DNA from: Clostridiales bacterium
GTDB lineage: Bacteria; Bacillota; Clostridia; Christensenellales; Pumilibacteraceae
DNA: 37,736 bases
Direction of reading: 5' to 3'
NCBI GenBank assembly: GCA_022508505.1
Contig: JAFLVC010000016.1
Location: 1-37,736 of the forward strand
Below, piece by piece: positions 15,421 through 23,142 of the stretch. The notes beneath the pieces were generated by a model. That model had not been told where the DNA came from and ran no database searches. It saw only the letters and a list, made by a program, of their open reading frames with translations. Each line of letters opens with the position of its first letter. Position 1 is the first letter of the stretch. The translations under genes were made by a program, and so were the position numbers.

Positions 15421-15855
15421 CTACTTACTTTTGCGCGTCTTTTTTGTCGTACTGCTCAAAAAGTTTTCGCTATCTCCGTCAGGCTCGACTTCGCCCATAG
15501 GGGCTTCATCCGTCGGAGCTTCCGTTTCCTCGCCGTCTGCCGTCGGGACTGTTTCGGCGGTGTCGGAGTTCTCGGCATTTTCCTTTTCTTTTTGCTCGGC
15601 TTCCTGTTCGGCGAGTTCTTTTTCGATTTTCTCCATTTCGATTTCGTTGTTGATTTTGGTAATCGAGTAACCCCTGCCGTCGGCCTTTAGCGCAATGAAA
15701 ATTATGATGGCAAACGCGCCCGACGCCAGCGCGACAAAGCCTATCCCGCCGCCGAGCATTTTGTAGTCTATCATCGTCATTGTGAGCGTGACTACGAATA
15801 TTCCCATGAATACGAGCGCTATTATCGCAAGCACTCTTGCCGTCTTATCTTTCAT
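15421..15855 (-). CDS. Small membrane protein with an acidic cytosolic tail
   Basis: Unrecognised protein of 144 residues. Two hydrophobic helices (about residues 7-29 and 34-56) are followed by a charged helix (NNEIEMEKIEKELAEQEAEQ, about 68-87) and a Glu/Pro/Thr-rich tail that ends in a basic KKTRKSK. The amphipathic helix may form a coiled coil. No SD precedes the ATG at 15855, and no good promoter is seen. It stands alone between repeat-filled gaps, upstream of the pgk region on the same strand. It has the look of a real gene (consistent codon use, membrane pattern), but no function can be given. Confidence 0.7.
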   Translation of the reverse strand: MKDKTARVLAIIALVFMGIFVVTLTMTMIDYKMLGGGIGFVALASGAFAIIIFIALKADGRGYSITKINNEIEMEKIEKELAEQEAEQKEKENAENSDTAETVPTADGEETEAPTDEAPMGEVEPDGDSENFLSSTTKKTRKSK

Positions 15856-15860
15856 TTTTT

Positions 15861-15980
15861 AACCGTCGTATGTTTACTGCCGTTGTTATTTGAGCGGTGC
15901 GCTCGACCAAACACAGTTTGGATATTTGTCGTGTGTTTACTGCAGTTATTCGTTTTACGTTACGCCCGAATAATAACGGA
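15861..15980. repeat. Intergenic repeat R4, two adjacent units
   Basis: Two units in tandem, starting at 15861 (CCGTCGTATGTTTACTGC) and 15927 (TTGTCGTGTGTTTACTGC). The second contains TTACGCCCGAATAA. Both align with the R4 copies at 4127, 26165 and 27395. Confidence 0.55.
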
Positions 15981-15993
15981 ATTGCTCTTATTA

Positions 15994-16038
15994 TGTCATT
16001 CTGAGCGAAGCGCCAACGGCGCGAAGTCGAAGAATCTG
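15994..16038 (+). repeat. Intergenic repeat R1
   Basis: Near-identical to the copy at 45-91: TGTCATTCTGAGCGAAGC, a short variable centre (CAACGGCG), then CGAAGTCGAAGAATCTG. Together with the R4 units it fills the gap between the small membrane protein and pgk. Confidence 0.85.
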
Positions 16039-16055
16039 TTTGAGACTGCATTTAA

Positions 16056-16087
16056 GTAAACGCGCGGACATTATGCCGCGCGTTTAC
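16056..16087. terminator. Strong hairpin downstream of pgk
   Basis: Perfect 12-base stem GTAAACGCGCGG / CCGCGCGTTTAC with an 8-base loop, 13 bases past the pgk stop. The minus strand lacks a good T-run (TTAAATGC follows), while the plus strand has seven Ts starting eight bases after the stem, so termination efficiency in the pgk direction is uncertain. Confidence 0.55.
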
Positions 16088-16099
16088 CGATTGGTTTTT

Positions 16100-17401
16100 T
16101 TACTTTTCGTTAAGGCAAGCGATGCCGGGCAGGACCTTGCCCTCGAACAGCTCGAGCGAAGCGCCGCCGCCCGTCGAGATGTGCGTTATCTTGTCGGCAA
16201 AGCCGAGCTGAGTGCATGCCGCCGCCGAGTCGCCGCCGCCGACGATTGTCGTCGCGCCCTTGGCCTCCGCCAAGGCTTCCGCAACGGCAACGGTGCCCGC
16301 CGCGAGAATGGGATTTTCAAACACGCCCATAGGTCCGTTCCAAATGACCGTCTTTGCGCCCTTAATCTTTTCCGCGAAAAGCTCGCGCGTCTTTGTGCCG
16401 ATGTCAAGCCCCATCATGTCGGCGGGGATTTCCATGGTCGGAACAATCTTTGTCTCGATCTTCGCGTCGATCGGATCGGGGAATTCCTTGGTTATGACGG
16501 TGTCGACGGGGAGCAAAAGCTCTTTGCCCGCCGCCTTCGCCTTTGCCATCATCTCCTTGCAGTAGTCGAGCTTTTCGTCGTCGACGAGCGAGGTGCCGAC
16601 GCTTCCGCCTTGCGCCTTGATAAAGGTGTAAGCCATGCCGCCGCCGATAATCAGCGTGTCGCACTTTTCGAGAAGGTTGCTAATGACGTTGAGCTTATCC
16701 GCGACCTTCGCGCCGCCCAAAATAGCGACAAACGGACGAACGGGATGCTCGAGCGAGTCGGCCATGACGGTCAGCTCCTTTTCGATGAGGAAGCCGCACA
16801 CCGCCGTCTTGACAAGCCCGTACTCGACGATAGCCGCCGTCGAGGCGTGCGAGCGGTGCGCCGTGCCGAACGCGTCGTTGACGTAAACGTCGCAGTAGGA
16901 AGCGAGCTTTTTGCAGAACTCGAGGTCCTTGCCCTCTTCTTCCCAATGGAAGCGCAGGTTTTCCAAAAGTACGCACTCGCCGTTCTTCAAGGCCTTGACT
17001 TTTGACGTAGCGTCGGGACCGACGACGTCCGAAGCGAACGCGACCTTGCCGCCGAGAAGCTCGTTAAGCCGCTTTGCAACCGGCGCGAGCGTAAGCTTTT
17101 TGGGCTCGTCCTTCTTTGCCTTTTCGATAATGGCTTCGGCGGTGGTTTCGCCCGCTTCAATCTTTTTCTTGTCCTTTTTGTCGAGCTTGACCGTATCCGA
17201 GAATATGGAGTGCGGCTTGCCCATGTGCGAGCACAGCACTACCTTCGCGCCCTGCTCCATGAGATATTTGATAGTCGGCAACGCGCCGATTATTCTGTTT
17301 TCGTCGGTGATGACTCCGTCTTTCATGGGGACGTTGAAGTCGCAGCGGACCAAAACGCGCTTACCCTTGACGTCTACGTCGCGAACGGTTTTCTTGTTCA
17401 T
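16100..17401 (-). CDS. pgk: Phosphoglycerate kinase
   Basis: Glycolytic enzyme converting 1,3-bisphosphoglycerate and ADP to 3-phosphoglycerate and ATP. It has the N-terminal VRCDFNVPM substrate block, the SHMGKP segment at about residue 58, and the nucleotide-binding GGGDSAAA and STGGGASLE loops near the C-terminus. At 433 residues it is longer than the usual 390-420. The extra length is a lysine-rich insert at about residues 64-100 (for example [18 protein letters not shown]), between the SHMGKP loop and the [13 protein letters not shown] helix. A strong AAGGAG SD precedes the ATG. It follows the TIM-barrel gene by 42 bases and may be cotranscribed with it. Confidence 0.97.
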   Translation of the reverse strand: MNKKTVRDVDVKGKRVLVRCDFNVPMKDGVITDENRIIGALPTIKYLMEQGAKVVLCSHMGKPHSIFSDTVKLDKKDKKKIEAGETTAEAIIEKAKKDEPKKLTLAPVAKRLNELLGGKVAFASDVVGPDATSKVKALKNGECVLLENLRFHWEEEGKDLEFCKKLASYCDVYVNDAFGTAHRSHASTAAIVEYGLVKTAVCGFLIEKELTVMADSLEHPVRPFVAILGGAKVADKLNVISNLLEKCDTLIIGGGMAYTFIKAQGGSVGTSLVDDEKLDYCKEMMAKAKAAGKELLLPVDTVITKEFPDPIDAKIETKIVPTMEIPADMMGLDIGTKTRELFAEKIKGAKTVIWNGPMGVFENPILAAGTVAVAEALAEAKGATTIVGGGDSAAACTQLGFADKITHISTGGGASLELFEGKVLPGIACLNEK

Positions 17402-17443
17402 TTTATATCTCCTTAAAAAAGTTATTTGCTTGTTGGAAGTTAT

Positions 17444-18238
17444 TTACTTGTTGGCGAACTTTTTATACAGCTCAAGCAGCCACTCGTAGCTGTCGCGCAC
17501 CTGCAAAAAGTCGGAATACTTGTCGCTCCTGACCGCGACGAGTATGGGCGACGTAACCTTGCGCCTGTCGAGATCGGAAAACATCTTGTCGTAGTTGAAC
17601 TTGCCGTTGCCGGGAAGCCCCCACACGCCTTTTACTACGTCCGTAACCGTGATATGGCTTATGCGGTTGGGCGCGCAGACGTCCAAATATTCGCGGAAGT
17701 CATACCCCGCCGCCTCGGCGTTATATACGTCGAGCGCGAAGTACAGCTTGGGACAGAGACCGAGAACCTTTTTAATCACGTCCGGCGTCGGGAAGTACGA
17801 CCAGTGCACGTTCTTTACCGCGAGGCTCACGCCGTAGTTTGCCGCAATATCGGCAAGCTGCGAAAGGCGTTGCGCATACCGCGACGGATCGATGTTCTTT
17901 TCGCCGCCGAGATTGATGGGGCCGCGGAAGGTGTAGTACTTTGCGCCGAACGCAAAGCACGCGTAGCACACCTTTTTGAAGATCGCCTCGGCGTCGGCGC
18001 GCACGCGCACGTTTTGAGAAAACAACTGCGGCTCGAACTGCGTCGACATGGGCGATACCGCTACTACGTTGATGTTGCGCTTTAACGACGCAAGGTTTTC
18101 CACATACTGTTTTTCGTAGTCGGAAAAGGTGTAAAGACAGACTTCCGTCGTGTCGGCGCGCATGTTTGCCAAGACGTCGAACACACCCTCGGGAGCTACG
18201 GTATTGAAAAATGTAGATGTAGATATACCGATTTTCAT
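17444..18238 (-). CDS. Sugar-phosphate isomerase/epimerase-like TIM-barrel protein
   Basis: Protein of 264 residues in the xylose isomerase-like TIM-barrel (AP endonuclease 2 fold) superfamily. It begins MKIGISTSTFF, as many of these do, and has strands such as DTTEVCLYTF, AKYYTFRGP, GVSLAVKNVH, LYFALDVYNAE and ISHITVTDV at regular intervals. NVH and LDVYNAE fit the metal-binding positions, where relatives have Glu/His and Asp. The usual metal-binding glutamate (VEN/AIEN) is replaced by Lys-Asn in AVKN, so catalysis may differ. The start at 18238 is favoured because the TTGCCT-N17-TATAAT promoter predicts +1 exactly there; ATG 18244 is the alternative. Substrate unknown. pgk follows. Confidence 0.8.
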   Translation of the reverse strand: MKIGISTSTFFNTVAPEGVFDVLANMRADTTEVCLYTFSDYEKQYVENLASLKRNINVVAVSPMSTQFEPQLFSQNVRVRADAEAIFKKVCYACFAFGAKYYTFRGPINLGGEKNIDPSRYAQRLSQLADIAANYGVSLAVKNVHWSYFPTPDVIKKVLGLCPKLYFALDVYNAEAAGYDFREYLDVCAPNRISHITVTDVVKGVWGLPGNGKFNYDKMFSDLDRRKVTSPILVAVRSDKYSDFLQVRDSYEWLLELYKKFANK

Positions 18239-18244
18239 GCTCAT

Positions 18245-18273
18245 ATTATACCACACCTTATATCAAAAGGCAA
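18245..18273 (-). promoter_or_regulatory. Sigma-A promoter giving a leaderless TIM-barrel mRNA
   Basis: Minus strand TTGCCT (18273-18268), 17-base spacer, TATAAT (18250-18245). +1 falls at 18238, the A of the MKIGIS start codon. An upstream in-frame ATG (18244) would fall before +1. Confidence 0.75.
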
Positions 18274-18335
18274 GCGTTTACAGCGCGTGTAAAAACTCGG
18301 TAAAACCTCGATAAATTTCCGCGCTCGCGCAACAT

Positions 18336-18365
18336 TTGACAGCGCTCAATTACACATGATATACT
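18336..18365 (+). promoter_or_regulatory. Sigma-A promoter giving a leaderless cardiolipin synthase mRNA
   Basis: Plus strand TTGACA (18336-18341), 18-base spacer, TATACT (18360-18365). +1 is expected at 18372, the A of the ATG. The six bases between are TTAGTG, with no SD. Confidence 0.75.
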
Positions 18366-18371
18366 TTAGTG

Positions 18372-19901
18372 ATGTTTAAAAAGCTTTTCAAGCTCCTATC
18401 CCAAAAAGCGGTAATAACCATATTCTCGCTCGTCGTGCAGGTGACGCTTATTATGTTTGCCGTGCTGTACGCCTCCACGCACGTGTGGTGGATTTGGGGA
18501 GCTTTGGAAACGGTAAGCGTCTTTATCTGCATTTACATCGTGTCCAAAGACATGAACCCCAATTACAAGCTGTCTTGGTGTATTCTCATCCTCGCAGTGC
18601 CCGCTTTCGGCGGACTCGTGTACCTGTTTATCGGGCGGCAGCACACGCCGCGGCGAGTGCGCAAACGCCTTTCCGCCGCCTCCGACGCGACGCAGGTGCT
18701 ACTTAACCTCACCAACGCGACGCTTCTTAAAACGCGCGCCGAGCTAAACCCGACGGGAACCACGTGCGCCGACCTTGTTCTGAACTCCGCGTCGTACCCC
18801 GTCTACGGCAACACGGCGACCAAGTACTATCCGCTCGGCGACGACTTCTTCCCCGACCTCGTAAAGGACATCAAGGCGGCGGAAAAGTTTATATTCATGG
18901 AGTACTTTATTATCGATCGCGGAGAAGTGTGGGACGAGATAGAAGCGGCGCTAATCGAGCGCGCTCAAAACTGCGTGGACGTAAAGCTCATCTACGACGA
19001 CGTCGGCAATATGTTTACTCTGCCCAAAAAGGTTATTGAACGGCTCAAAGCGGGCGGCATACAGGTACTGCCATTCAACAAGATAACCTTTTCCTTCGAC
19101 ATGCGGTTGAACAACCGCTCGCACCGCAAGATAACGGTAATCGACGGCAAGATAGCTTACACGGGCGGCAACAACATAGCCGACGAATACGCCAACAAGA
19201 TTGCAAAGTACGGGCATTGGAAGGATACGCACATGCGCTTCGAGGGCGAAGCGGTGTGGAGCTTTTCGGTCATGTTCCTGTCGTTCTGGCACATACTAAG
19301 CCCCGACAAGCTGATGTACAGCAGCTACATTTCGGGCGCGACAACCCCCGCCGCAGGGTACGTTCAACCGCTGTCGTCTGGCCCGGGGCGAAACGACCAC
19401 CTGATTGCGAGCGCGTTTATAAACCTCATATCGACCGCCAAGCGGTACGTCTATATAACCACGCCCTATCTCATTCTCGACAACGAGACGCAGACGGCGC
19501 TCGTAAACGCCGCAAAGTCGGGAGTGGACGTTCGCATTATCATTCCCAAAAAGCCTGACAAAAAATCGGTGTATCTCGTCACCAAATCATTCGTGCCGAT
19601 ATTAAAAAAAGCGGGCATAAAGATTTACACCTATACGCCCGGCTTTATTCACGCCAAAATGATGATAGTCGACGACGAGCGCGCGTTTATCGGCTCGTGC
19701 AATATGGACTACCGCTCGTTCTATCTCCACTACGAATGCGGCGCACTGCTCTATAACGTCGACACAATTCCCGCCATGAAAAACGATTTTCTCGCCACGC
19801 AAGAGCAAAGCGCCGAAATGACGCACGAGCAGGCAAACAACGTGACGGTGTTCACCCGCATCGCGCGAAGCATTTTGCGCCTGTTCGCACCCATGCTGTA
19901 G
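18372..19901 (+). CDS. cls: Cardiolipin synthase (phospholipase D family)
   Basis: Membrane enzyme that joins two phosphatidylglycerols to make cardiolipin and glycerol. The 509 residues have two N-terminal membrane helices (about 14-36 and 44-62, then the ILAVPAFGGLVYLFIG stretch), then two phospholipase D domains, each with an HKD motif: HRKITVIDGKIAYTGG at about residue 235 and HAKMMIVDDERAFIGS at about 430. Both histidines, lysines and aspartates are present, so it should be active. ATG 18372 was chosen; GTG 18369 is directly before it. It is divergent from the TIM-barrel gene and convergent with rnr, with 1 base between the two stop codons and no terminator. Confidence 0.95.
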   Translation: MFKKLFKLLSQKAVITIFSLVVQVTLIMFAVLYASTHVWWIWGALETVSVFICIYIVSKDMNPNYKLSWCILILAVPAFGGLVYLFIGRQHTPRRVRKRLSAASDATQVLLNLTNATLLKTRAELNPTGTTCADLVLNSASYPVYGNTATKYYPLGDDFFPDLVKDIKAAEKFIFMEYFIIDRGEVWDEIEAALIERAQNCVDVKLIYDDVGNMFTLPKKVIERLKAGGIQVLPFNKITFSFDMRLNNRSHRKITVIDGKIAYTGGNNIADEYANKIAKYGHWKDTHMRFEGEAVWSFSVMFLSFWHILSPDKLMYSSYISGATTPAAGYVQPLSSGPGRNDHLIASAFINLISTAKRYVYITTPYLILDNETQTALVNAAKSGVDVRIIIPKKPDKKSVYLVTKSFVPILKKAGIKIYTYTPGFIHAKMMIVDDERAFIGSCNMDYRSFYLHYECGALLYNVDTIPAMKNDFLATQEQSAEMTHEQANNVTVFTRIARSILRLFAPML

Positions 19902-19902
19902 G

Positions 19903-21861
19903 CTACGCCAAAAGAAAGTCCACTCTATCCCCTTCCACCTTTTCGACTATGATGTCGACGGTGTCGCCGAGGCGAAACTTTTTCTTGCCGCAAGAAATCA
20001 TCAACCGCCTTACGTCGTACGAGGCGTTGGGCGGCAGCGACGATATGCGCACCAGCCCTTCCGCCGAGTTGTCGAGCTCGACGAAAAAGCCGAAGTCTGT
20101 CACCGAGCTTATCACGCCTGTATACTTCTCGCCTATCCTGTGCGACATGTACTCCGCCTTTTTGTAGTCGTCCACCTTGCGCTCGCAGTCGAGTGCGACG
20201 CGCTCGCGGGCAGAGCTCTCCCGCGCCGCCGCGATCGTAAAGTCGCGGTATTTTTTTGTCGCCGCCGCGCCGCCTTTAAGATACGCTTTTATTATGCGGT
20301 GTATGACGAGGTCGGGATAGCGGCGTATTGGCGACGTGAAGTGACAGTAAAACCTTTCCGCAAGCCCGAAGTGTCCGGCGTTTGTCGGCTCGTACTCCGC
20401 CTTTGCCATTGAGCGGAGCGCGACGCGCGAAACGGCGCCCGACTGCTCCTTGTGCTCGGCGTCCACCCTGTTGAGAAGCGCCGCCACCTGCTTGGGCTCG
20501 GGATCGAGCGGAAGAGCCTCGCGTATGCCCGCCGCCTCGAGAAAGTCGTTTAGCGCCGACAGCTTTTCGGGCGACGGCCTGTCGTGCACCCTGTACACGA
20601 AGGGAATTTTCGACTTGCAAAACTTTTCGGCGACCGCGCAGTTCGCGAGTATCATGAACTCCTCGATTATCTTCATTGACATCAAGGACGGCTTCTTTGC
20701 TATGTCGACGACATGCCCGACGGCGTCGAACTTGATTTGCGTTTCGGTCAGCTTAAAGTCGACAGAACCTCTCGCCTTTCGTATCGCTATGCGCTTTTTG
20801 GCGAGCTCTTGCATTATTTCGAGGCTTTTTACTACGTGCTTAAATCTCTCGCGCTGCTCTTGGTCGCCGTCGAGTATCGCCTGAACACCGACGTACGTCA
20901 GCCGTGCGCACGAACGTATGACACCCTCGCACACCTCGTAGCCCATCACATAACCGCGCTCGTCGAGGTTGATGAGCGCACACAAAGTAAGCCTGTCCTC
21001 GCCCTCGTTGAGCGAGCACAGTCCGTTGGACAGTGTTTCGGGCAGCATGGGAATAACCCTGTCGGCAAGATATATACTCGTGCCGCGCGCGTACGCCTCG
21101 CGGTCGAGCGGAGACTTTTCGGTGACGTAATGCGACACGTCGGCGATATAAACGCCGAGCTTGTAGCCGCTCTCCGTTTTTTCAATCGACACCGCGTCGT
21201 CAAAGTCCTTGCTGTCGCTTCCGTCGATTGTGAACACCGTTACGCCGCGAAAATCGCGCCTATAAGGCGCGTTCGCCTCTTTTCGGTCTATTTTATCGCC
21301 GTATGATTCCGCCTGATCCGTGACGTCCTGCGGAAACTCCGTGCGCAAATTGTGCGAAGCGATTACGCTCTTTACGTCCATGCCGATTTCGTCAAACCGC
21401 CCGAGAACGTACAGCACCTCGGCGCGGTCGCCGTAGTCGCTCGCCTTTATCTTGATGACCACCTTGTCGTGTTCGCTCGCGCCGCCGAGCGCGTCCAAAG
21501 GAAGCCTCTCGCCGTACCTGCGTTCGTCGGGCTGCGCGAAATACGCGCCGTCGAAAATTACGGTCGCAACGACGTTTAACGGATTGCGCTCTAAGACGGC
21601 GACGACCTTGCCCTCTATGCGCTGCGATCCGTCGCGCCCCGGGCGGTTGCCGATAATGACGGCTTTGACCGTGTCACCGTGCCGTGCCGAGTTGAGGTTT
21701 CTGCCCGAAATAAAGATGTCGTCGCCCTCCTGCCGTATAAATCCGAACCTGTCGCCCTTGCCGTCGAGAACGCCTTCGACAATGGGCGACACTCCGCCGT
21801 ACGAGTCGCCGCGACCTTTTTTATTCAATCTGTCTCTGCCTTGACATGTTCTGAATGCCAT
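19903..21861 (-). CDS. rnr: Ribonuclease R
   Basis: Processive 3'-to-5' exoribonuclease of the RNB (RNase II/R) family, 652 residues. Two cold-shock-type RNA-binding domains occupy about residues 25-175. The RNB catalytic domain (about 210-540) contains DGSDSKDFDDAVSIEK with the metal-binding aspartates, and the HFTSPIRRYPDLVIHR block. A C-terminal S1 domain lies at about 570-650 (GEKYTGVISSVTDFGFFVEL). It lacks the N-terminal helix-turn-helix and the long basic C-terminal tail of many RNase R proteins, so it is a compact form. GGAG precedes the ATG. It follows secG, as in many Firmicutes. Confidence 0.95.
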   Translation of the reverse strand: MAFRTCQGRDRLNKKGRGDSYGGVSPIVEGVLDGKGDRFGFIRQEGDDIFISGRNLNSARHGDTVKAVIIGNRPGRDGSQRIEGKVVAVLERNPLNVVATVIFDGAYFAQPDERRYGERLPLDALGGASEHDKVVIKIKASDYGDRAEVLYVLGRFDEIGMDVKSVIASHNLRTEFPQDVTDQAESYGDKIDRKEANAPYRRDFRGVTVFTIDGSDSKDFDDAVSIEKTESGYKLGVYIADVSHYVTEKSPLDREAYARGTSIYLADRVIPMLPETLSNGLCSLNEGEDRLTLCALINLDERGYVMGYEVCEGVIRSCARLTYVGVQAILDGDQEQRERFKHVVKSLEIMQELAKKRIAIRKARGSVDFKLTETQIKFDAVGHVVDIAKKPSLMSMKIIEEFMILANCAVAEKFCKSKIPFVYRVHDRPSPEKLSALNDFLEAAGIREALPLDPEPKQVAALLNRVDAEHKEQSGAVSRVALRSMAKAEYEPTNAGHFGLAERFYCHFTSPIRRYPDLVIHRIIKAYLKGGAAATKKYRDFTIAAARESSARERVALDCERKVDDYKKAEYMSHRIGEKYTGVISSVTDFGFFVELDNSAEGLVRISSLPPNASYDVRRLMISCGKKKFRLGDTVDIIVEKVEGDRVDFLLA

Positions 21862-22149
21862 ATATTTCTCCGAAGTATTGATGTAGTATCCCTATATTAT
21901 TGACTGTGCCGTTGCTGAACCCCTTTCCCCCGCTCCGCGGGTACTGTCCCCTTTAATCGCTTCGCGCTAAAAGGGGACAGCGAGACGTTTCTATAATCAA
22001 TGTGCGAAGCTTTATCGCATCGCTCAGGCTCCCCTTAATAAGGGGAGCTGTCAGCCGAACGGCTGACTGAGGGGATGTGAAATAGATCCTTCGCAGGGCT
22101 CGTGATGACGCGCAAACGACTGAGCATTTATTATTGCACTTTACGCCGC
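21862..22149. other. Repeat-filled gap between secG and rnr
   Basis: No gene is visible. The segment contains a hairpin-rich stretch (CTGTCCCCTTT ... AAAGGGGACAG, about 21945-21979), a full R2 at 22024-22083 (GGCTCCCC, TTAATAA, GGGGAGC, then TCAGCCGAACGGCTGA) and directly after it an R1 fragment at 22084-22109. Any secG-rnr cotranscription would have to cross the terminator at 22150-22190. Confidence 0.7.
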
Positions 22150-22190
22150 CGAAAAAACAACGGGATTTGCAGTACCATACCACAAATCCC
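22150..22190 (-). terminator. Terminator after secG
   Basis: Stem GGGATTTG / CAAATCCC with a 13-base loop, followed on the minus strand by GTTGTTTTTTCGG. It lies about 29 bases beyond the secG stop codon. Confidence 0.8.
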
Positions 22191-22218
22191 GCGCCGTTTA
22201 AGTTTTTGTTATACTCGC

Positions 22219-22509
22219 TTAGCCCATCGAAATCGCAAGAGTTACGAAGAAAGCTATTGCAAGCACGCCCTCGACTATTCCGAGGATAACGGTCAAACGC
22301 TTCATGACCGATTCCAACGACTTTGATTTGTCCTTGGAATAAAACGTATCGCGCTGTCCCGTCAACGCGCCCATGCCGGACGACGAAGAGGGTTGGAACA
22401 TGATGATTACTATGAGCGCAAGCCCGACAAGCACCATCAATGATATGATTACTATTCTTATGATTCTGAACGCCTGAACTGCGGCGACAGAAAGCGATAA
22501 AAACGCCAT
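22219..22509 (-). CDS. secG: Preprotein translocase subunit SecG
   Basis: Small membrane subunit of the SecYEG protein-export channel, 96 residues. Two membrane helices (about residues 13-38 and 71-94) flank the loop with MFQPSSSSGMGALTGQRDTFYSKDKS, the family's conserved Q-x-S/G-rich segment (split here across residues 37-62). The ATG at 22509 was chosen because GAGG lies six bases upstream and the N-terminus then fits the family; the frame stays open upstream. A TTGCGT-N17-TATACT promoter at 22572-22544 gives a leader of about 28 bases. It is followed by a terminator and then rnr. Confidence 0.92.
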   Translation of the reverse strand: MAFLSLSVAAVQAFRIIRIVIISLMVLVGLALIVIIMFQPSSSSGMGALTGQRDTFYSKDKSKSLESVMKRLTVILGIVEGVLAIAFFVTLAISMG

Positions 22510-22543
22510 AATAAACCTCGTCTTAGTCTTAAGTTGCCAAGAT

Positions 22544-22572
22544 AGTATAACACAACGCAGTGCGGTACGCAA
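22544..22572 (-). promoter_or_regulatory. Sigma-A promoter of secG
   Basis: Minus strand TTGCGT (22572-22567), 17-base spacer, TATACT (22549-22544). +1 is near 22537, upstream of the SD. Confidence 0.75.
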
Positions 22573-22683
22573 GCGTTTTTGAGTTGATTTTTAATTTTTT
22601 ACGGGGCTGGCCCGTGTGTCGGAGACAAGCAAGGCGTGTGCAAAGGGGTATAAGGTCGGGGAAATTCGCCGCTTGTCTGGTTA

Positions 22684-22965
22684 TCAGTCCGTCGACGGCG
22701 ATGAGGCGCGTGCGACTTCTTCTTTATACTTGGCTATAACGGTAGATGCGATGTAGTCGCGAACCTCGTTGTTAATCGGGTGCGCGATGTCGCGGTATTC
22801 GCCGTTATTGAGTCGTTTGTTGGGCATTGCGATGAACAGCGCGTCGTCGTTTTCGACGATGCGGAGGTCGTGCACAACAAAGCTCTCGTCAATTGTAATG
22901 GATGCGGTGGCTTTGAGCCTGCCGGAATCCTTAACCAAGCGCAGTCTTACCTCGGTGATTTGCAC
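22684..22965 (-). CDS. spoVG: Regulator SpoVG
   Basis: SpoVG-family nucleic-acid-binding regulator, 93 residues, a normal length. It has ITEVRLRLV at the start, ASITIDESFVVHDLRIVEND, and the MPNKRLNNGEYRDIAHPIN block that is nearly invariant in the family. The start is GTG at 22965, preceded by AGGAGG, a strong SD. SpoVG proteins bind RNA or DNA and affect sporulation, capsule and cell division genes in Gram-positive bacteria; presence of the gene does not prove sporulation. It is divergent from the MurC-family gene and has its own TTGCTT-N17-TATAAT promoter. Confidence 0.95.
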   Translation of the reverse strand: MQITEVRLRLVKDSGRLKATASITIDESFVVHDLRIVENDDALFIAMPNKRLNNGEYRDIAHPINNEVRDYIASTVIAKYKEEVARASSPSTD

Positions 22966-22998
22966 AACTTTCCCCTCCTTTATAGATTTTATGTTACG

Positions 22999-23027
22999 AT
23001 TATACCATAACGCTCGACGAAAAGCAA
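22999..23027 (-). promoter_or_regulatory. Sigma-A promoter of spoVG
   Basis: Minus strand TTGCTT (23027-23022), 17-base spacer, TATAAT (23004-22999). Predicted +1 is near 22992, about 27 bases before the GTG start. Confidence 0.75.
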
Positions 23028-23142
23028 CACTATTTGTGAAAATTTTACAAACGTGAATACCCGTCATATTTTGCGTAAAGTACGCACGACGGTGCCATCG
23101 GATATTTTTCACACACGCGCAAAAAACAGCATAACAAATATT

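Noticed and set aside
22600-22625. Hairpin ACGGG/CCCGT after spoVG
   Set aside because: On the spoVG strand it is followed by As, not Ts, so it is not a normal intrinsic terminator.
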